Shown here: piece by piece, positions 16,912 to 26,274 of the stretch
Layout: each line of letters starts with the position of its first letter
Position numbering within the stretch: the first letter of the stretch is position 1
Source of the DNA: Massilia sp. MS-15
Lineage (GTDB): Bacteria > Pseudomonadota > Gammaproteobacteria > Burkholderiales > Burkholderiaceae_D
NCBI RefSeq assembly: GCF_020176695.1
Contig: NZ_JAIWIA010000007.1
Location: forward strand, 186,001 to 250,000
DNA length: 64,000 nt
Direction of reading: 5' to 3'
The notes under the pieces: model-generated
Told to the model about the DNA's origin: nothing
The model's database searches: none
Seen by the model: only the letters and a program-made list of their open reading frames with translations
Translations under genes and position numbers: made by a program

Positions 16912-17130
16912 TCAGCCGTCGCCGCGTGTCTCGTCCTGTGCCGCCCGGACTGCCTCGGCCGCCTGGCGGCTGCGCCGGGCCCGGCGCCGTTTTGCCCCGG
17001 TGAGATAGAAAACAAGGGATAATGGCAGGGCGCAATAGAACAGGAACGTCATCACGCCATGCACGATGGACGCTTCGGTCGCCGCCATCAGGGCGACCAC
17101 ATAAATCCAGGCAACGGCGACGATCCACAT
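16912..17130 (-). CDS. Small two-helix membrane protein, unknown function
   Basis: A 72-residue protein with two hydrophobic helices (residues 2-19 and 26-45) and a strongly basic-then-acidic tail (KRRRARRSRQ followed by EDETRG-like residues). The codon usage and clean membrane topology support a real gene. It lies between pgeF and phaC on the opposite strand. Its start is 46 bp from the phaC start, so the two share a divergent promoter region. I do not recognise a named family. Confidence 0.65.
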   Translation of the reverse strand: MWIVAVAWIYVVALMAATEASIVHGVMTFLFYCALPLSLVFYLTGAKRRRARRSRQAAEAVRAAQDETRGDG

Positions 17131-17176
17131 GCATTTCTCCCAAGGTAATACCCGATTCTAACCATTGGACGCCGAC

Positions 17177-18928
17177 ATGAACATGCCCGACCCTCACGCC
17201 ATTGCCGCCTCCTGGATGAGCTCCTTCACCGATCCCAGCCTGTGGCAGGGCTGGATGAACATGCCCGCGATGACGCCGCCCGCCGGCGCTAACCCGCTGG
17301 CCGGCCTGCTGAAGGACTTCGGCGCCGGCATCGCGCCGGCCAGGCTGGAAAGCCTGCGCGGCGACTACCTGGCGAAGGCGGGCCGGCTGTGGCAGGATTT
17401 CATGAGCGGCAAGTCGCCCGAACTGCACGACCGCCGTTTTGCCGCAGCCGAATGGCGCGAACATCCGCTGTCGGCCTTCTCGGCCGCCTCCTACCTGCTG
17501 AATGCGGAATTCATGCTGGCCCTGGCCGACGCGGTCGAGGCGCCCGCGCGCGAAAAGCAGAAGATCCGCTTCGCGGTCCAGCAGATGGTCGATGCCATGT
17601 CGCCGGCCAATTTCTTTGCCACGAATCCGGAAGCGCAAAAAAAGCTGATCGAGACCAAGGGCGAGAGCCTGGGCAAGGGCCTGGCGAACATGCTGGGCGA
17701 CCTGCAGAAGGGCCGCATCTCGCAGTCCGACGAATCGGCGTTCGAGGTCGGACGCAACGTCGGCACCGCGCCGGGCAAGGTCGTGTTCGAGAATGAACTG
17801 TTCCAGCTGATCCAGTACGCGCCGGCCACGCCGAACGTGAAGGCGGTGCCCCTGTTGATGATTCCGCCTTGCATCAACAAATTCTACATCCTCGACTTGC
17901 AGCCGGAAAATTCGCTGGTGCGCTATGTGGTGGAGCAGGGCAATACCGTGTTCATGGTGTCCTGGCGTAACCCGGACCGCAGCATGGGCACGACCACCTG
18001 GGACGACTATGTCGAGACCGGCGCTATCAAGGCGATCGAGGTGGCGCGCGAACTTGCACGCGACATCGGTGCCCAGGACAAGGTCCATGTGTTCGGCTTC
18101 TGCGTCGGCGGCACCATCGCCGCCACCGCGCTGGCCGTCCTGGCCGCGCGCGGCCAGCAACCGGCGGCCAGCCTGTCGCTGCTGACCACGCTGCTCGATT
18201 TCAGCGAGACCGGCGTACTCGAGGTCTTCGTGGACGAAACCCAGGTCGCGCTGCGCGAGCAGAGCCTGGGCAAGGGCGGCCTGATGCCGGGACGCGACCT
18301 GGCCACCACCTTCTCGGCCCTGCGCCCGAACGACCTGGTATGGAACTACGTGCAGCAGAACTACCTGAAGGGCAAGGAACCGCCGGCCTTCGACCTGCTG
18401 TACTGGAACGCCGACAGCACCAACCTGCCAGGCCCGATGTTCTGCTGGTACCTGCGCAATACCTACCTCGAGAACCGCCTGAAGCAGCCGGGCGCGCTCA
18501 CCGTATGCGGGGCGCCGGTGGACCTGGGCAGGATCGACTGCCCGGTATTCGTGTATGGCTCGAAGGAAGACCATATCGTCCCCTGGGAGGCGGCCTATGC
18601 CTCGATGGACCTGCTGAACCCGAAGAATCCGAAGGCCAAGCGCTTCGTGCTGGGCGCCTCGGGACACATCGCCGGGGTGATCAATCCGGCCTCGAAGAAC
18701 AAGCGCAGCTACTGGACCAACGACAAGGCCGGCAAGGCCCGCCCCAGGACCGCCGGGGACTGGTTCGCCGGTGCGACCGAGCACAAGGGCAGTTGGTGGC
18801 CAGAATGGGCGCAGTTCCTGGCGCAGTACGGCGGCGCCGAGGTGGCGGCCCCGGCGGCGTTCGGCAACGCCCGCTACCAGCCGACCGAGGCGGCGCCAGG
18901 CCGCTACGTCAAGGCAAGAGCGGACTGA
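17177..18928 (+). CDS. phaC: Class I polyhydroxyalkanoate synthase PhaC
   Basis: A 583-residue PHA synthase. The N-terminal PhaC_N domain is followed by an alpha/beta-hydrolase core with the lipase-like box GFCVGG (nucleophile Cys309), the catalytic Asp465 in YGSKEDHIVPW and His497 in GASGHIAG. It polymerises 3-hydroxyacyl-CoA on the granule surface. ATG 17177 was chosen over an upstream in-frame TTG (17165), with GGA seven bases ahead. phaR follows after 248 bp; phaA and phaB are not here. Confidence 0.95.
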   Translation: MNMPDPHAIAASWMSSFTDPSLWQGWMNMPAMTPPAGANPLAGLLKDFGAGIAPARLESLRGDYLAKAGRLWQDFMSGKSPELHDRRFAAAEWREHPLSAFSAASYLLNAEFMLALADAVEAPAREKQKIRFAVQQMVDAMSPANFFATNPEAQKKLIETKGESLGKGLANMLGDLQKGRISQSDESAFEVGRNVGTAPGKVVFENELFQLIQYAPATPNVKAVPLLMIPPCINKFYILDLQPENSLVRYVVEQGNTVFMVSWRNPDRSMGTTTWDDYVETGAIKAIEVARELARDIGAQDKVHVFGFCVGGTIAATALAVLAARGQQPAASLSLLTTLLDFSETGVLEVFVDETQVALREQSLGKGGLMPGRDLATTFSALRPNDLVWNYVQQNYLKGKEPPAFDLLYWNADSTNLPGPMFCWYLRNTYLENRLKQPGALTVCGAPVDLGRIDCPVFVYGSKEDHIVPWEAAYASMDLLNPKNPKAKRFVLGASGHIAGVINPASKNKRSYWTNDKAGKARPRTAGDWFAGATEHKGSWWPEWAQFLAQYGGAEVAAPAAFGNARYQPTEAAPGRYVKARAD

Positions 18929-19176
18929 GCCTAGGTACACGGCGCCGGACTGCCCGCCCGCCGAGGCCGGCGCCGCCATATCAAAAACACCACGGAAGTT
19001 TGTAGTCTAATAATTGCTGCACCTGCGCGCGGCTCATGGTATGGTGTTGCCTTGTCCATCCGCAAGACAACAGGGCCGCGACGCGTCAGCGGCCGACCAG
19101 CCCGTGACGCGATAAGCAATCCATAACATATAGCCTGCGGCGAACGTTGCCGCAGCGCGCAACGACGAGACATGAG

Positions 19177-19740
19177 ATGAGCAGTGCAAAGAAGAATGCC
19201 GAGCGCCTGATCAAGAAGTATCCGAACCGCCGTCTGTACGACACGCAGACCAGTTCCTACATCACCCTGGCCGACGTGAAGCAGCTGGTACTCGACGCGG
19301 ACGAGTTCACCGTGGTCGACGCCAAGTCCAACGAAGACCTGACCCGCAGCATCTTGCTCCAGATTATCCTTGAAGAGGAGGCCAACGGCGTGCCGATGTT
19401 CTCCAGTTCGGTGCTGGCCCAGATCATCCGCTACTACGGCCATGCGATGCAGGGCATGATGGGTTCTTACCTGGAGAAGAACGTCCAGGCCTTCACTGAC
19501 ATCCAGAACAAGTTCACCAGCAGCGCCGCCGGCGCCCTGGAAGGCAAGCCCTTCAGCCCGGAAATGTGGACCCAGTTCATGAATGTCCAGGGACCGATGA
19601 TGCAGGGCATGATGAACAACTACATCGACCAGTCGAAGAACCTGTTCCTGCAGATGCAGGAACAGATGCAAAGCCAGAGCAAGGCCATGTTCGGCGCCTT
19701 TCCCTTCCCGGGCATGACGCCGCCGAACGACAAGAAGTAG
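19177..19740 (+). CDS. phaR: PHA synthesis repressor PhaR
   Basis: A 187-residue regulator with the invariant N-terminal DNA-binding motif [20 protein letters not shown] (PHB_acc_N) and a following accumulation-regulatory domain (about residues 60-105), then a Met/Gln-rich amphipathic C-terminus likely to contact granules. PhaR represses phasin and its own gene and is released when it binds PHA granules. The ATG at 19177 is used because the ATG 5 bases earlier is out of frame and stops at once. It lies 248 bp after phaC on the same strand. Confidence 0.95.
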   Translation: MSSAKKNAERLIKKYPNRRLYDTQTSSYITLADVKQLVLDADEFTVVDAKSNEDLTRSILLQIILEEEANGVPMFSSSVLAQIIRYYGHAMQGMMGSYLEKNVQAFTDIQNKFTSSAAGALEGKPFSPEMWTQFMNVQGPMMQGMMNNYIDQSKNLFLQMQEQMQSQSKAMFGAFPFPGMTPPNDKK

Positions 19741-19883
19741 GCAAGTCAACAAGCCGTCGCCGATTGGCGACACCTGCCGGCCCGCGGCGTCCTGCCCGGG
19801 GCCGGCAAAGCATCCTGCCGGTAGCACCCATCTACCCGCTTACGGTACAATCGCGGATTGCCCAGATTCCCTGTCGTCCGCCC

Positions 19884-21335
19884 ATGACCGAACTCCGTCG
19901 TATTCCCTCCGCCTCCGCCAACAGCGCCGCCATCGCCGAGCCGGCCGCGCCTGCGCTCGTCATCCCGAGCCCGGCCGCAGGCAGCGCCGCGCCCAAGGTC
20001 GGCTTCGTGTCGCTCGGCTGCCCGAAGGCGCTGGTCGATTCCGAGCAGATCCTGACCCAGCTGCGCGCGGAAGGCTACCAGACCGCCAAGTCCTACGACG
20101 GCGCCGACCTGGTGATCGTCAACACCTGCGGCTTCATCGACGCCGCGGTGCAGGAGTCGCTGGACGCGATCGGCGAGGCCCTGGCCGAGAACGGCAAGGT
20201 GATCGTCACCGGCTGCCTGGGCGCCAAGAAGGACGCGGATGGTGCGGACATCATCACCAAGGTGCACCCGAAGGTGCTGGCCGTGACCGGCCCGCACGCC
20301 GTGGCCGAGGTGATGGAATCGGTGCACCTGCATTTACCGAAGCCGCACGACCCCTTCGTCGACCTGGTGCCGGACCACGGCGTCAAGCTGACCCCGAAGC
20401 ACTATGCCTACCTGAAGATTTCGGAAGGATGCAACCACCGCTGCAGCTTCTGCATCATCCCTTCGATGCGCGGCGACCTGGTCTCGCGCCCGATCCACGA
20501 GGTGCTGCAGGAAGCCGAGAACCTGTTCAAGGCCGGCGTCAAGGAACTCCTGGTGATCTCGCAGGACACCAGCGCCTACGGCGTGGACGTCAAGTTCCGC
20601 CTGGGTTTCTGGAACGGCCGACCGGTCAGGACCCACATGACCCAGCTCACCGAGGAACTGGGCAAGCTGGCGCGCCAGCACGGCGCCTGGGTGCGCATGC
20701 ATTACGTCTATCCGTACCCGCACGTCGACGGGGTGATCCCGCTGATGGGCGACGGCCACATCCTGCCTTACCTCGACATCCCGATGCAGCATGCGCACCC
20801 GGATGTCCTGAAGCGCATGAAGCGCCCGGCCAGCGGCGAGAAGAACCTCGACCGCATCCTGGCATGGCGCAGGATGAATCCGGACCTGACCATCCGCTCG
20901 ACCTTCATCGCCGGCTTCCCGGGCGAAACCGAAGAAGAGTTCGAATACCTGCTGGACTTCCTGCGCGAAGCGCAGATCGACCGCCTCGGTTGCTTCGCCT
21001 ATTCTCCGGTGGAGGGTGCGACCGCCAACGAGCTGGCCAACCCGGTGCCGGAAGCCGTGCGCGAAGAGCGCCGCGCCCGCGTGATGCTGCTGCAGGAAGA
21101 GATCTCGCTCAAGCGCATGCAGGCCAAGGTCGGCAAGACCCTGCGCGTGCTGGTCGACGAAGTCGGCGCGCGCGAAGCGATCGGCCGCAGCGCCGCCGAT
21201 GCGCCGGAAATCGACGGCGTGGTGCATATCAAGCGCGCCCTGGCGCCGGGCAAGGCCAAGCCCCAGGTGGGCCAGTTCATCGACGTGGTGGTCACCAGGG
21301 CCGACGCCCACGACCTGTGGGCCACCGTCGCCTGA
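19884..21335 (+). CDS. rimO: Ribosomal protein S12 methylthiotransferase RimO
   Basis: A 483-residue radical SAM methylthiotransferase. After an unusually long Ala/Ser-rich N-terminus (about 37 residues) the UPF0004 domain starts [19 protein letters not shown] with cluster Cys residues also in NTCGF and GCLG. The radical SAM motif is CNHRCSFC (about residue 182 on). A TRAM domain closes the protein. It methylthiolates Asp in ribosomal protein S12. It begins 143 bp after phaR, and metC follows 25 bp later, so rimO-metC may be cotranscribed. Confidence 0.95.
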   Translation: MTELRRIPSASANSAAIAEPAAPALVIPSPAAGSAAPKVGFVSLGCPKALVDSEQILTQLRAEGYQTAKSYDGADLVIVNTCGFIDAAVQESLDAIGEALAENGKVIVTGCLGAKKDADGADIITKVHPKVLAVTGPHAVAEVMESVHLHLPKPHDPFVDLVPDHGVKLTPKHYAYLKISEGCNHRCSFCIIPSMRGDLVSRPIHEVLQEAENLFKAGVKELLVISQDTSAYGVDVKFRLGFWNGRPVRTHMTQLTEELGKLARQHGAWVRMHYVYPYPHVDGVIPLMGDGHILPYLDIPMQHAHPDVLKRMKRPASGEKNLDRILAWRRMNPDLTIRSTFIAGFPGETEEEFEYLLDFLREAQIDRLGCFAYSPVEGATANELANPVPEAVREERRARVMLLQEEISLKRMQAKVGKTLRVLVDEVGAREAIGRSAADAPEIDGVVHIKRALAPGKAKPQVGQFIDVVVTRADAHDLWATVA

Positions 21336-21360
21336 CCAACGCAGCCGGCCGCGAAGACGC

Positions 21361-22521
21361 ATGAAGAAGACCATCCAGACCGCCCTGGTCCACAGCGACT
21401 ACCGGCCGCCGGCCGGCTTCGACGCCTTCCCGCCGGGCGTGCACCGCGCCTCGACCGTGCTGTTCGAGAACGTGGCGGCGATGCGCTCCGGCCAGTGGAA
21501 GGACAAGAGCGCCTACACCTACGGCTTGCACGGCACCCCGACCACCTTCACGCTGGAAGCGCGCCTGGCCGCGATCGAGGGCGGCAGCCACTGCCTGCTG
21601 GCGCCGTCGGGCCTGTCCGCGATCGCGATGGTCAACTTCGCCTTGCTGAAAAGCGGCGACGATGTGCTGCTGCCCGAGAACGTCTACAACCCGAACCGCG
21701 AACTGGGCCGCTGGCTGTCCGAGGACTTCGGCGTCAGCGCGCGCTTCTACGATCCGATGCTCGGCGCCGGCATCGCCGCCCTGATCCAGCCGAACACGCG
21801 CCTGGTCTGGGCCGAGGCGCCGGGCTCGGTGTCGATGGAGGTGCCGGACCTGCCGGCCATCTGCGCGGCCGCGCATGCGCGCGGCGTGCCGGTCGCGCTC
21901 GACAATACCTGGTCGGCCGGCCTGGCGCTGCGCGGCTTCGACGTCGGCGCCGACATCGTCATGCACGCGCTCACCAAATACCAGTCGGGCGGGGCCGACC
22001 TCCTGATGGGGGCCGTCATCACGCGCGAGGGCGCGCTCAACGAGCGCCTGGCCCAGGCCCACATGCGGCTCGGCCTGGGCGTGGGGGCGGACGACGCCTA
22101 CCTGGTCCTGCGCGGCCTGCCGAGCATGAAGCTGCGCTTCGAGGCGCACGACGCGGCGGCGCGCCAGGTCGCGGCCTGGCTCGGGGCGCGTCCGGAAATC
22201 GCCAAGGTGCTGCACCCGGCCTTTCCGGATTGTCCGGGGCACGCGCACTGGCAGCGCGACTTCCAGGGCGCGGGCGGGCTGTTCTCGGTGCTGTTCGACC
22301 CGCGTTATACGGAACAGCAGACCGACCGCTTCGTCGACGCCCTGAGGCTGTTCGGCCTCGGCTACAGCTGGGGCGGCCCGAACAGCCTGGTGATGCCTTA
22401 CCGGATCCGCGCGCTGCGCAGCCGCTGGGACGACGCGGGCGTGCTGGTGCGCTTCAACGTCGGCCTGGAAGACCCGGCCGACCTCATCGCCGACATCGAG
22501 CAGGCGCTGGCCCGGCTCTGA
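21361..22521 (+). CDS. metC: Cystathionine beta-lyase MetC
   Basis: A 386-residue Cys/Met-metabolism PLP enzyme: VHRASTVLFENVAAM near the N-terminus, YTYGLHGTPTTFTLEARLA (substrate loop), LAPSGLSAIAMV, DNTWSAGL and the PLP lysine in ALTKYQSGGADLLMG (Lys206). The HGTPT motif and overall style fit cystathionine beta-lyase rather than gamma-synthase. It cleaves cystathionine to homocysteine in methionine synthesis. A strong intrinsic terminator begins at its stop codon. Confidence 0.9.
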   Translation: MKKTIQTALVHSDYRPPAGFDAFPPGVHRASTVLFENVAAMRSGQWKDKSAYTYGLHGTPTTFTLEARLAAIEGGSHCLLAPSGLSAIAMVNFALLKSGDDVLLPENVYNPNRELGRWLSEDFGVSARFYDPMLGAGIAALIQPNTRLVWAEAPGSVSMEVPDLPAICAAAHARGVPVALDNTWSAGLALRGFDVGADIVMHALTKYQSGGADLLMGAVITREGALNERLAQAHMRLGLGVGADDAYLVLRGLPSMKLRFEAHDAAARQVAAWLGARPEIAKVLHPAFPDCPGHAHWQRDFQGAGGLFSVLFDPRYTEQQTDRFVDALRLFGLGYSWGGPNSLVMPYRIRALRSRWDDAGVLVRFNVGLEDPADLIADIEQALARL

Positions 22522-22545
22522 CGCCCGCCGGCGGCGGGCGTTTCA
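22521..22545 (+). terminator. Intrinsic terminator after metC
   Basis: Starting at the last base of the metC stop, ACGCCCGCC pairs with GGCGGGCGT across a GGC loop, followed by TTTC. The stem is nine perfect GC-rich pairs. It would end the rimO-metC transcript. Confidence 0.75.
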
Positions 22546-22573
22546 CCGGTAGCCGGGCGGGCAGGGCAGGCGG

Positions 22574-22936
22574 TCAGCCCGGCATCGCGCGGTTGCTGTT
22601 CAGGTCGAGGAAACCGCGGATGATGCGGTAGGCCGCCCACAGCCACGCCGCGCCCCAGACCACGACGGCAATCGGGATGCCGATGATGGTGGCGGCCAGC
22701 ACCCAGGCCACGATCGACCAGACCAGGTACCACCAGAAGGAGCGGATCATCCAGCTGTGGTGCGAGTAGACGATGGTGCCCTGGGTTTCCGGGCGCTTCA
22801 CATAGTTCACGATCAGCACCAGGATCGACAGCAAACCTGCCGAAAACAGGAAGGTCAGGGCGTGTGCGACGTACAGGATGCGGGCGAACTGCTTGGCGTC
22901 CTCGGTTCCGCGATCCATTACCAGGTCTTGCGACAT
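22574..22936 (-). CDS. Conserved membrane protein, DUF4870-like
   Basis: A 120-residue protein with hydrophobic helices at about residues 23-45, 66-90 and 92-105 and a conserved-looking HHSWMIRSFWWYLVW segment typical of small DUF4870-type inner-membrane proteins. The ATG at 22936 has a purine-rich stretch (GAGGAGAAAG-like) just upstream. Function is unknown. It lies downstream of trxC on the same strand, 100 bp away, and convergent with metC. Confidence 0.7.
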   Translation of the reverse strand: MSQDLVMDRGTEDAKQFARILYVAHALTFLFSAGLLSILVLIVNYVKRPETQGTIVYSHHSWMIRSFWWYLVWSIVAWVLAATIIGIPIAVVVWGAAWLWAAYRIIRGFLDLNSNRAMPG

Positions 22937-23036
22937 CAGCTTTCTCCTCAGTGGGACACCGGAAACGCCCGGCACGCGAGGCATTGTAGCAGTGCGTGCT
23001 GCCTCTTTGCCAACATGAGGGCCATGGCGGCCTTCT

Positions 23037-23480
23037 TCAAGACCGTCCCAGCTGGGCTTGCACCCAGGCCACCAGCCGGCCGGCATCCATCGCGCCGGCC
23101 TGGCGCGCCACTTCGCGCCCGCCGCGGAACAGGGCCAGCGTGGGAATGCTGCGGATCGCGAAGCGCGCCGCCACGTCCTGGCTGCGCTCGGTGTCCAGCT
23201 TCAGCAGGCGCAAGCCCGGCTCGAGTTGCCGCGCGGCCTGTGCGAAATGGGGCGCCATCATCTTGCAGGGACCGCACCAGGCGGCCCAGAAGTCGACCAG
23301 CACCGGGATGTCGTTGCGCGCGATGTGGCGCTCGAAGCCGGCACTGTCGACATCCAGCGGCTGGCCGGTGAACAGGGGATGCGCGCATTTGCCGCAGTCG
23401 GGGCCGTCGCGCAGGCGCGCCGGCGCCAGCCGGTTGACGGCGGCGCAGGACGGGCACACGACGTGGATCGGTTCGTTCAT
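23037..23480 (-). CDS. trxC: Thioredoxin 2 (TrxC)
   Basis: A 147-residue TrxC: an N-terminal zinc ribbon with CPSC (Cys9, Cys12) and CGKC (Cys29, Cys32), then a thioredoxin domain with the active site AAWCGPCKMM and the cis-Pro in SIPTLALF. It reduces cytosolic disulfides and responds to oxidative stress in the family. GGAG-like sequence lies ahead of the ATG. It is divergent from the DUF72 gene. Confidence 0.95.
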   Translation of the reverse strand: MNEPIHVVCPSCAAVNRLAPARLRDGPDCGKCAHPLFTGQPLDVDSAGFERHIARNDIPVLVDFWAAWCGPCKMMAPHFAQAARQLEPGLRLLKLDTERSQDVAARFAIRSIPTLALFRGGREVARQAGAMDAGRLVAWVQAQLGRS

Positions 23481-23614
23481 TGGATTCTCCTCGGTTCGCT
23501 TGCATTCGGATGCAGGCCTTCATTGTAGGTCCTGGCCCATGCTTGGTGCGCAGCCATGCGCCGCGCGGCAGGCGTATTTCGTAGAATCCGTGCATTGCAC
23601 CCGATGCCGAGCCG

Positions 23615-24457
23615 ATGACCGATCACACCGCTCCCACCGCCTCCGCCGAACCTGCCAGCCATGCCGGCCACCCCGCGCATGCGCGCACCCCCGGCCGCCT
23701 GCTGCCCGGCTGCGCCGGCTGGAGCCTGCCCAAGTCGGAAGGCGCCTTCTTTCCAGTCGGCGGCAGCCACCTGGAACGCTATGCGGCGGTGTTTCCCGCG
23801 GTGGAGATCAACTCGTCGTTCTACCGGCCGCACCGTCCCGCGACCTATGCGAAGTGGGCGGCCTGCGTACCGGAAGACTTCCGCTTTTCGGTGAAGCTGC
23901 CGCGCGCCATCACCCACGATGCGCGCATGCGCGAGGTCGAGCCACTGCTGGTGCAGTTCGCGGCCGAGGCGGGCGCGCTGGGCGACAAGCTCGGCTGCGT
24001 GCTGGTCCAGCTGCCGCCGAAGTTCGGTTTCGTCGATGCGCCGGCGCGCGAGCTGTTTCGCCGGCTGCACGAACTGTTCGGCTGCACGCTGGCTTTCGAA
24101 GCGCGCCATCCGGGCTGGTTTTCGGAGGCGGCCACCGCGCTGCTGCGGGAAAGCCGCGTGGTGCGTGTGATCGCCGACCCGGCCGCGGGCCAGCCCGGCC
24201 CGCACGTGCCGACCAGCGACGAGGCCATGTACGTCCGCCTGCACGGCAGCCCGCGTATCTATTACTCGCGCTATCCGGCGGAGTTCGTGGAAGGGGTGCG
24301 GCGGGTGCTGGTGCAAGAGCAGGCGGCGGGGCGCGAGTGCTGGTGCATCTTCGATAACACGGCCGCCTTCGAGGCGGTGCCGAATGCCCTGCAGCTGCTG
24401 CACGGCGCGCAGGGACTGGCGCTCGACGAGGCGGCGATTCCGGCGGCGCCATGGTGA
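23615..24457 (+). CDS. DUF72 (YecE-like) TIM-barrel protein
   Basis: A 280-residue DUF72 protein: PGCAGWSLPK at the start of the barrel, VEINSSFYRPHRPATYAKWA, FRFSVKLPRAITHD, LVQLPPKFGF and the closing YVRLHGSPRIYYSRY and WCIFDNT motifs. All are hallmarks of this widely conserved family of unknown enzymatic function, with a TIM-barrel fold. The first 28 residues are a low-complexity Thr/Ala/His extension. Its stop overlaps the next start by 7 bases, so the next gene is coupled to it. Confidence 0.88.
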   Translation: MTDHTAPTASAEPASHAGHPAHARTPGRLLPGCAGWSLPKSEGAFFPVGGSHLERYAAVFPAVEINSSFYRPHRPATYAKWAACVPEDFRFSVKLPRAITHDARMREVEPLLVQFAAEAGALGDKLGCVLVQLPPKFGFVDAPARELFRRLHELFGCTLAFEARHPGWFSEAATALLRESRVVRVIADPAAGQPGPHVPTSDEAMYVRLHGSPRIYYSRYPAEFVEGVRRVLVQEQAAGRECWCIFDNTAAFEAVPNALQLLHGAQGLALDEAAIPAAPW

Positions 24458-25266
24458 ACCCGCCGGTGACTGTGCGCTTTCGCTTCCACGGCGCGCTGGC
24501 GGACTTCCTGCCGCGCGCGCGGCGCGGCACGGAGTTCGGCGCGGCATGCGCGCGCGACGCCACCGTCAAGCACATGGTCGAGGCGCTCGGCGTGCCGCAT
24601 ACCGAGGTCGGACTGCTCCTGCTCAATGGCGCGCCGGGCAGCCTCGGCGCGCTGCTGCGTGACGGCGACCGGGTGGACGTCCATCCCGCCTCCAGCCTTC
24701 CCGCCGGGGTCGCATGCGCACCCGGCGGCCGCCCGCGCTTCGTGGCCGACGCCCACCTGGGCGGGCTGGCGCGGCTGCTGCGGATGGCGGGCTACGACAC
24801 GCTCTACGACAACGGCTACCGCGACGAGGAGATCGCGCGCATCGCGCACGAGGAGGGACGGTTGCTGCTCACGCGCGACCGCGCGCTGCTCAAGCGCCGC
24901 AGCGTGGGCTGCGGCTGCTATCTGCACGCGACCGCGCCGGAACGGCAGCTGCGCGAACTGTATGCGCGCCTGGACCTGGCGCCGCGCATGCGGCCATTCT
25001 CGCTTTGCCTGCACTGCAATGCGCCGCTGCGTCCCGTGCCGAAGGATGCCGTGCTGGCGCGTCTGCCGCCGCGCGTGGCCGAGGCGCACGACGCGTTCAC
25101 GACCTGCGATGCCTGCCGCCGGGTGTACTGGGCGGGCTCGCATCACGCCCGCATGTGCGTCCTGCTGGCGGAACTGGCGGACGTGGCACTGGCATCCGCT
25201 GCGGTAGAATGGGCGCCGGCACGCGCACCATCCGCGTCCGATCCGCAGCAGTCTTCCCAGCGATGA
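24451..25266 (+). CDS. Ubiquitin-like/Mut7-C RNase fusion protein
   Basis: A 271-residue two-domain protein. Residues about 5-85 form a ThiS/MoaD-like ubiquitin fold (VTVRFRFHGALADFLP, then LLLLNGAPGSLGALLRDGDRVDV), known as Ub-Mut7C. Residues 95-245 are a Mut7-C PIN-like RNase domain with conserved acids in FVADAHLGGLARLLRM and LLTRDRALL, and a zinc ribbon made of CLHCNAPL and CDACRRVYW. It has no C-terminal di-Gly, so the ubiquitin part is not a sulfur carrier. RNA cleavage is inferred from the family; the partner or substrate is unknown. Confidence 0.82.
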   Translation: MVNPPVTVRFRFHGALADFLPRARRGTEFGAACARDATVKHMVEALGVPHTEVGLLLLNGAPGSLGALLRDGDRVDVHPASSLPAGVACAPGGRPRFVADAHLGGLARLLRMAGYDTLYDNGYRDEEIARIAHEEGRLLLTRDRALLKRRSVGCGCYLHATAPERQLRELYARLDLAPRMRPFSLCLHCNAPLRPVPKDAVLARLPPRVAEAHDAFTTCDACRRVYWAGSHHARMCVLLAELADVALASAAVEWAPARAPSASDPQQSSQR

Positions 25267-25293
25267 TGTCCCGGCCCCGATGATGCGCGCAGC

Positions 25294-25731
25294 GTGAGCG
25301 AACACCCGATACCGCCTTCCTTCCCGATCCGCACCGAGTGCCCGCCCGGCGCCTGCGTGTGCGAGCACGCGCGCGTGCTGGCCGATCCCGCGGCCGACCA
25401 GCGTCCGCTGGCACTGACCCGCCAGCAGGAACTTCGGCTGCTCGAGCGCATCGCGCGCATTGACAGCTACGCCGATCTGCAGCACGTGCAGGCCCTGGTG
25501 CGCCAGAACCTCGGCGCTGAGCTGCGCATCGCGCCGGGGCCGAACGAGGTGCGCACCGTGCGCGGCATCATCGTCGTGCTCGAGGAAAAGCCTGGCCTGT
25601 GCAAGAAGGCGCGCCAGTCGGTGCCGGCGGCCGTGCGGCGGCGCCTGGCGGAACGGCCCGAGATCGCCTACGCGCTGCTCGATGCGCACGATCTGTTCGG
25701 CACGCTTCCCGGCTCGCTTCCGCCAGCCTGA
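25294..25731 (+). CDS. Hypothetical protein with Cys-rich N-terminus
   Basis: A 145-residue protein from a GTG start, 27 bp after the Mut7-C gene. The N-terminus has a compact Cys/His motif (ECPPGACVCEH, residues 14-24). The rest is predicted helix with RLLERIARIDSYADLQHVQALVRQNLG and a strand RTVRGIIVVLEEKPGLCKKARQ. I recognise no family. The motif could bind metal or a small redox group, which is inference only. It probably shares the DUF72/Mut7-C transcript. Confidence 0.6.
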   Translation: MSEHPIPPSFPIRTECPPGACVCEHARVLADPAADQRPLALTRQQELRLLERIARIDSYADLQHVQALVRQNLGAELRIAPGPNEVRTVRGIIVVLEEKPGLCKKARQSVPAAVRRRLAERPEIAYALLDAHDLFGTLPGSLPPA

Positions 25732-25814
25732 GCGGCGGCGCACGCTTGGCGCTTGGCTCTTATACAATAGTGACCTTGCGGCAATGGTTAGCCGTCACTT
25801 CAGGAGAACAGCAC

Positions 25815-26204
25815 ATGTCTGGCTATAGCATCAACATCGAAGAAAAAACCCTCGCTGGGAACAATTTCCGCGAAGTGCTGTACACCACGGCGCGCAGCCA
25901 GCTGGTGATCATGACCTTGCAGCCGGGCGAAGAAATCGGCGTCGAGCGGCACGAAGGCCACGACCAGTTCATCCGCGTGGAAGCGGGCAAGGGGGTGGCG
26001 GTCCTGGATGGCGAGGAGCATCGCCTGGAAGACGGGGTGGCGGTCGTGATCCCGGCCGGCACCGAGCACAATGTCATCAATACCTCGCCGTCCGAAGCGA
26101 TGCGCCTGTACACGTTGTATACCCCGCCCGAGCACCCGGACGGCATCGTCCACGCCACCAAGGCGGAAGCGGACGAGTACGAACGCCAGCACCACGGCCA
26201 CTGA
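25815..26204 (+). CDS. Cupin-domain protein
   Basis: A 129-residue single-domain cupin. The first cupin motif is GVERHEGHDQFIRVEAGKG with two His and a Glu, the second is VVIPAGTEHNVINTS with the closing His, so a metal site is intact. AGGAGAA lies 6 bases before the ATG. Similar small cupins are annotated as of unknown function; the metal site suggests an enzyme or a sensor. An AT-rich TATACAAT sequence at 25761-25768 may be part of its promoter. Confidence 0.82.
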   Translation: MSGYSINIEEKTLAGNNFREVLYTTARSQLVIMTLQPGEEIGVERHEGHDQFIRVEAGKGVAVLDGEEHRLEDGVAVVIPAGTEHNVINTSPSEAMRLYTLYTPPEHPDGIVHATKAEADEYERQHHGH

Positions 26205-26226
26205 TCCGCGCCGCGCGCGGCGTGCA

Positions 26227-26258
26227 TGAAAAAAGCCGGCATCGCTGCCGGCTTTGCG
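26227..26258. terminator. Bidirectional terminator between cupin and lipoprotein genes
   Basis: GCCGGCA and TGCCGGC pair across a 4-base TCGC loop, flanked by an A-run on the left and TTT on the right. On the minus strand the stem is followed by six T, a good terminator for the lipoprotein gene; on the plus strand the tail is weaker and serves the cupin gene. The two genes converge here. Confidence 0.75.
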
Positions 26259-26274
26259 TTACCGCCGCCCGGAT

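Noticed and set aside
19758-19807. Stem-like sequences after phaR (GTCGCC/GGCGAC; TGCCGGCCC/GGGGCCGGCA)
   Set aside because: No T-run follows, so a terminator is not supported; GC-rich palindromes are common here.
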